Positions 7,174-9,916 of a DNA stretch of 9,916 nucleotides are shown piece by piece (positions within the stretch are counted from its first letter, which is position 1; each line of letters begins with the position of its first letter). The stretch is from Candidatus Heimdallarchaeota archaeon (lineage in GTDB: Archaea > Asgardarchaeota > Njordarchaeia > Njordarchaeales > JAMOTR01): positions 1 to 9,916 of the forward strand of contig JAMOTR010000019.1 of NCBI GenBank assembly GCA_027068385.1. The letters run 5' to 3'. The notes under the pieces are model-generated. The model ran no database searches. It was not told where the DNA came from and was given only the letters and a program-made list of their open reading frames with translations. The position numbers were made by a program, and so were the translations under genes.

Positions 7174-9021
7174 TCACGAAGTTTCCATCGGCTCTATCGC
7201 GTTCTTCGGACATATGCGAGCGCAATCTCCGCATCCCACGCATAGCTCCGGAAGTATACGCGGCTTCTCACCGTCCTTGATGATAGCGGGGCAGTTGAAG
7301 TACTTGTAACATAAGCCACAATCGATACACTTCTCCGGATCGATCCTATAAGGTACTATACGTTCTCCTTTCCTACGCTTCTCACGCACCTCTAAGAGGG
7401 CGCAAGGCGCTCTAGAGACTATGAACGCCACACCGTAGTCCACGGAGTCGAGGTACTCCTTAGCCTCCTTGAACGCCCTCGTGGTTTCCTCTATGTTATG
7501 CGGGTTTACGACGCGTATGAACTCTATACCCATAGCCTTAGCGATATCCTCGGGCATGAGCGGACGGCTCTTCTCACCCGTTCCCGTGATCCCTATTCCG
7601 GGATGAGGCTGATGTCCGGTCATAGCAGTGGTGCGGTTATCCATAACGACGACGAGCGCCTTGTGCTTGTTGTACACGAGGTTCGCTAATCCAGGCATTC
7701 CCGCGTGGAAGAACGTGGAGTCTCCGATGAACGCTATAACGTATCCGTTAGTAGCCCTCCGAAGACCTCCGGCCATACCTACTGAGGACCCCATATCGAG
7801 GAGCGTGTCCGCGTAATAGTACGGGGGCATGATTCCTAGCGTATAACACCCGATGTCGCTCGAGGCTATGGCCTTCGTTCCGAAGACGCGCCTCGCGGCA
7901 TAATAAGTAGCTCTATGAGGACATCCGGGACACATTATCGGAGGCCTCGGCACGGGATCTATCGGCTCGCGTTCCTCGTACGGACTCTTCTTACCCGTGA
8001 TCCTCTCTAGAGCCTTCGCTACTATCTCCGGCCTTAGCTCACCGTTCGACGGTAGCACCGAATCCTCCTCGGGAAGCATCCCCTTACCGTATATCTTCAC
8101 GCTTAACCCAGCCTTATGAGCTATAGCGCGCACGTTCGTCTCAAGGAACGGATCCACCTCTTCCACGATCAATACCTCATCGTGCCTCGAGAGGAAATCC
8201 TCGATAAGCCTCTTAGGAAGCGGCCGGGTGGTCGTGAGCTTAAGTATCTCGGCATCGATCTCCATATCCTTCACGACGTCCGAGGCGTAGTTGTACCCGG
8301 TACCGGAGGCTATTATTCCTAGGCTTCCGGACCCCTCTATACGGTTCCGTTCTACTCTCTCGAAGAACTCGCGTATCTTTACTATCTTCTCTAGAAGCCT
8401 CTTGTGTAGTTTTCTCGCTACAGCGGGGATAGGAACTAGGTTAAACGGGTCCTTCTTGAACTCGACTGTTACCTTCGGATACGGGTCGGGGATCTCACCT
8501 ACTTCTACAGGAGCGCGCATGTGATTGAGGCGCGTCGTGGTGCGTATGAGCACGGGTATGTTAAACTTCTCGCTCACCTCGAAGGCCCGCTTCACTAGCT
8601 TATGAGCCTCGTTAGGGTCGCTCGGCTCGATCATCGGGACGTTCGCTAGCCTCGCGTACCGCCTATTGTCCTGCTCGTTCTGGGAACTCCGACAGTTCGG
8701 GTCGTCCGCGGTTACGATCACCATACCCGCGCGTACTCCGACATATACGGTGGACATAAACGGATCGGCGGCCACGTTGAGGCCCACGTGCTTCATCGCG
8801 GTCATGCTACGTACCCCGGCTATCGCAGCGCCGGCCGCCACCTCCATCGCTACTTTCTCGTTAGTGGAGTACTCCATGTAGAAGCCTAACCTCTTCGCCC
8901 GCTCGCTCATAGCGTCGGTGAGTTCGCTCGATGGGGTACCGGGATAAGCGGAATATACTTGTACTCCCGCCTCCACAGCTCCGCGAGCCATCGCCTCGTT
9001 ACCGAGTAATAACTCCTTCAT
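7174..9021 (-). CDS. iorA: Indolepyruvate:ferredoxin oxidoreductase alpha subunit (IorA)
   Basis: 615 residues, full length. The enzyme oxidatively decarboxylates aryl pyruvates (indolepyruvate and similar) to acyl-CoA, reducing ferredoxin, in amino-acid catabolism; it normally works with a small IorB subunit. Domains: N-terminal pyrimidine-binding part with YPGTPSSE (26-33), NEKVAMEVA (54-62) and SSQNEQDNR (112-120); middle domain about 235-310; TPP-binding domain with CPGCPHRATYYAAR (364-377) and GDSTFFHAG (433-441) followed by DNRTTAMTGHQ (461-471); C-terminal ferredoxin domain with Cys565/568/571/577 and Cys594/597/600/604 for two 4Fe-4S clusters. Seven CGG codons (41, 111, 121, 145, 225, 266, 421) and no TGG. 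Several fit aromatic or Trp positions of the family, notably 111 (NC-x-SSQNEQD), 121 (NR-x-YA) and 266 (TTT-x-PLP). No iorB is adjacent in the window. Confidence 0.95.
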   Translation of the reverse strand: MKELLLGNEAMARGAVEAGVQVYSAYPGTPSSELTDAMSERAKRLGFYMEYSTNEKVAMEVAAGAAIAGVRSMTAMKHVGLNVAADPFMSTVYVGVRAGMVIVTADDPNCRSSQNEQDNRRYARLANVPMIEPSDPNEAHKLVKRAFEVSEKFNIPVLIRTTTRLNHMRAPVEVGEIPDPYPKVTVEFKKDPFNLVPIPAVARKLHKRLLEKIVKIREFFERVERNRIEGSGSLGIIASGTGYNYASDVVKDMEIDAEILKLTTTRPLPKRLIEDFLSRHDEVLIVEEVDPFLETNVRAIAHKAGLSVKIYGKGMLPEEDSVLPSNGELRPEIVAKALERITGKKSPYEEREPIDPVPRPPIMCPGCPHRATYYAARRVFGTKAIASSDIGCYTLGIMPPYYYADTLLDMGSSVGMAGGLRRATNGYVIAFIGDSTFFHAGMPGLANLVYNKHKALVVVMDNRTTAMTGHQPHPGIGITGTGEKSRPLMPEDIAKAMGIEFIRVVNPHNIEETTRAFKEAKEYLDSVDYGVAFIVSRAPCALLEVREKRRKGERIVPYRIDPEKCIDCGLCYKYFNCPAIIKDGEKPRILPELCVGCGDCARICPKNAIEPMETS

Positions 9022-9050
9022 GCTTCATCGGAGATCGGGAGGATTAGACG

Positions 9051-9143
9051 TTATCGCGAAAAGATCCGTCCACTCAGGGACCTTCTGATTTCCCCTATAA
9101 TATCTTCAAGCTCTTCCTTCGGTCCGCCTCCACGAGCACTCAT
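9051..9143 (-). CDS. Possible 30-residue ORF upstream of iorA
   Basis: ATG 9143 to TAA 9051-9053 encodes a short, amphipathic, charged peptide beginning MSARGGGPKEELEDII. It lies 29 bases upstream of iorA on the same strand and would begin downstream of the ATCGAT repeats. It contains one CGG, and ends with CGA before the stop, a codon otherwise almost absent here, which argues against it. No family recognised; it may be chance. Confidence 0.25.
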   Translation of the reverse strand: MSARGGGPKEELEDIIGEIRRSLSGRIFSR

Positions 9144-9180
9144 AGAATCGATAACGAAAAGGGAATCGATAGAATATTCT
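9144..9180. promoter_or_regulatory. Direct repeats and palindrome in the iorA/exchanger divergent region
   Basis: The nine-base sequence GAATCGATA occurs at 9145-9153 and 9163-9171 (18 bases apart), each containing palindromic ATCGAT. A 10-base palindrome AGAATATTCT (9171-9180) follows, then AT-rich TAGATATATC. This lies in the 217-base gap between two divergent genes and is a reasonable candidate operator for a dimeric regulator; no regulator is identified. Confidence 0.4.
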
Positions 9181-9211
9181 TAGATATATCACGAACATCT
9201 TCCGAACACAC

Positions 9212-9218
9212 TTATTTT
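9212..9218 (+). promoter_or_regulatory. TATA box for the exchanger gene
   Basis: TTATTTT is centred about 24 bases before the ATG at 9239, the spacing seen for leaderless archaeal genes and matching the other promoters proposed here. Confidence 0.4.
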
Positions 9219-9238
9219 CCTCCAATCAGCAGACCCCT

Positions 9239-9916
9239 ATGTTCTTTCTTATCCTAAAGATGATTGTCGTCTTAGTCTTAATCGTGTTATCGTGCGAGGC
9301 TTTTACGAGAGGAGTAGAGCGGATAGGTTACTACTTCGGTCTCGCTAAACATTCCGTAGGACGTTTCTTAGCCGCTATAGGAACGGCTCTTCCTGAGACT
9401 ATTGTTCCGATTATAGCGGTATTTTGGGGAGGTCATGCCGGTAGGGATATCGGCCTAGGCGCGGCTTTAGGGTCGACGTTCATGCTCTCCACCCTAGCTA
9501 TGTTCGTAGGAGGTGTTAGTGTGCTCATAGGCTACGCGATAGGAAAGCGCGAGAGCATAAAGCTCGACATAGACGTAAAGGCCTTCGAATACGACGTCAT
9601 ATTCTTCACGCTAGCTTACGTCGTAGTTCGGCTCGTGATATTAGCGAATATACCTAGGCACGTCGGGGCGGTTATCCTATTAATATTATATCTGATCTAC
9701 GCGAAGCTCGTGATCTCGGGCGAGAAGGTAGGAGAGGAGGGACTCCCTAATCTCCTAGGTCCCGAAAACGTCCCTAACGCTCTGTTACATACGCTCTTAG
9801 GCCTCTTGGGTATCGTTGTGGGGGCGAAGCTGTTCGTGCATTACGTCGCTACCCTCTCGGAGCTCCTTCACGTCGACCCGTTCATACTAAGCGTCTTCAT
9901 CATGCCCATAGCCACG
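9239..9916 (+). CDS. Na+/Ca2+ exchanger-family membrane protein (N-terminal part, runs off window)
   Basis: 226 residues are visible without a stop. The protein is strongly hydrophobic with about six to seven membrane segments (roughly 2-18, 42-63, 75-100, 118-137, 142-160, 180-205 and the end). AAIGTALPETIVPI (45-58) matches the first alpha-repeat (GTS/ALPE) of the CaCA cation antiporter superfamily, and GAALGSTFMLSTLA follows as expected. Such proteins exchange Na+ or H+ for Ca2+ or other cations. ATG 9239 has a TATA-like box 24 bases upstream; Met8 (9260) is an alternative. CGG codons at residue 28 (VE-x-IGYYFGL, commonly VEWLG in relatives) and residue 131 inside a membrane segment both suit Trp better than Arg. 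One TGG occurs (residue 63). Ion specificity is unknown. Confidence 0.85.
   Translation, partial: MFFLILKMIVVLVLIVLSCEAFTRGVERIGYYFGLAKHSVGRFLAAIGTALPETIVPIIAVFWGGHAGRDIGLGAALGSTFMLSTLAMFVGGVSVLIGYAIGKRESIKLDIDVKAFEYDVIFFTLAYVVVRLVILANIPRHVGAVILLILYLIYAKLVISGEKVGEEGLPNLLGPENVPNALLHTLLGLLGIVVGAKLFVHYVATLSELLHVDPFILSVFIMPIAT

Noticed and set aside
6887..7309. Plus-strand ORF of 140 codons
   Set aside because: It is antisense to the small membrane protein and the end of iorA, crosses the intergenic gap, and its protein has no coherent pattern.
1..9916. UGA read as Trp
   Set aside because: TGA ends the TPR, aminotransferase and iorA genes at the expected family lengths, so it still acts as a stop.

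Overview
The window looks like a chromosomal segment of a hyperthermophilic archaeon, probably a Thermoproteota/Crenarchaeota-like lineage. Genes are tightly packed with stop/start overlaps, several starts sit about 20-25 bases downstream of TTTAAA/TTATTTT-type TATA boxes (leaderless style), proteins are rich in Lys, Glu, Arg and Ile, and the gene set includes an IorA-type 2-oxoacid ferredoxin oxidoreductase and an archaeal class III aminotransferase. No tRNA, rRNA, CRISPR array or insertion sequence was seen.

Layout. 2-106 (+): C-terminus of an unrecognised protein, coupled by an ATGA overlap to a SAM-dependent methyltransferase (103-876, +). 900-2750 (+): a TPR-repeat protein. 2688-5119 (-): a two-gene unit, class III aminotransferase then a divergent DNA-methylase-fold protein with a degenerate catalytic motif; its 3' end overlaps the TPR gene by 63 bp. 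5299-6696 (+): cysteinyl-tRNA synthetase, divergent from the aminotransferase. 6664-7056 (-): small membrane protein. 7174-9021 (-): IorA. 9051-9143 (-): possible 30-residue ORF. 9239-9916 (+): N-terminal part of a Na+/Ca2+ exchanger-family protein.

Main observation. Codon use strongly suggests that CGG is read as tryptophan here, not arginine. In CysRS all nine CGG codons are at or compatible with Trp sites, six or seven of them at family-conserved Trp positions, and the gene has no TGG at all. The same pattern appears in the aminotransferase (4 CGG, 0 TGG), IorA (7 CGG, 0 TGG), the methyltransferase, the DNA-methylase-like protein and the exchanger. By hand count the window has about 40 CGG and 5 TGG sense codons in roughly 3,150 codons. 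CGA is absent from all the confidently called genes, while arginine is written AGG, AGA, CGC and CGT. TGA, TAA and TAG all still act as stops. Protein residues described below as Arg from CGG should therefore probably be read as Trp. I know of CGG-to-Trp reassignment in a few bacterial clades but of none in archaea.

The genes do not form one obvious pathway. The aminotransferase and IorA could both take part in amino-acid/2-oxoacid metabolism, but they are not in one operon, and no IorB partner is in the window.
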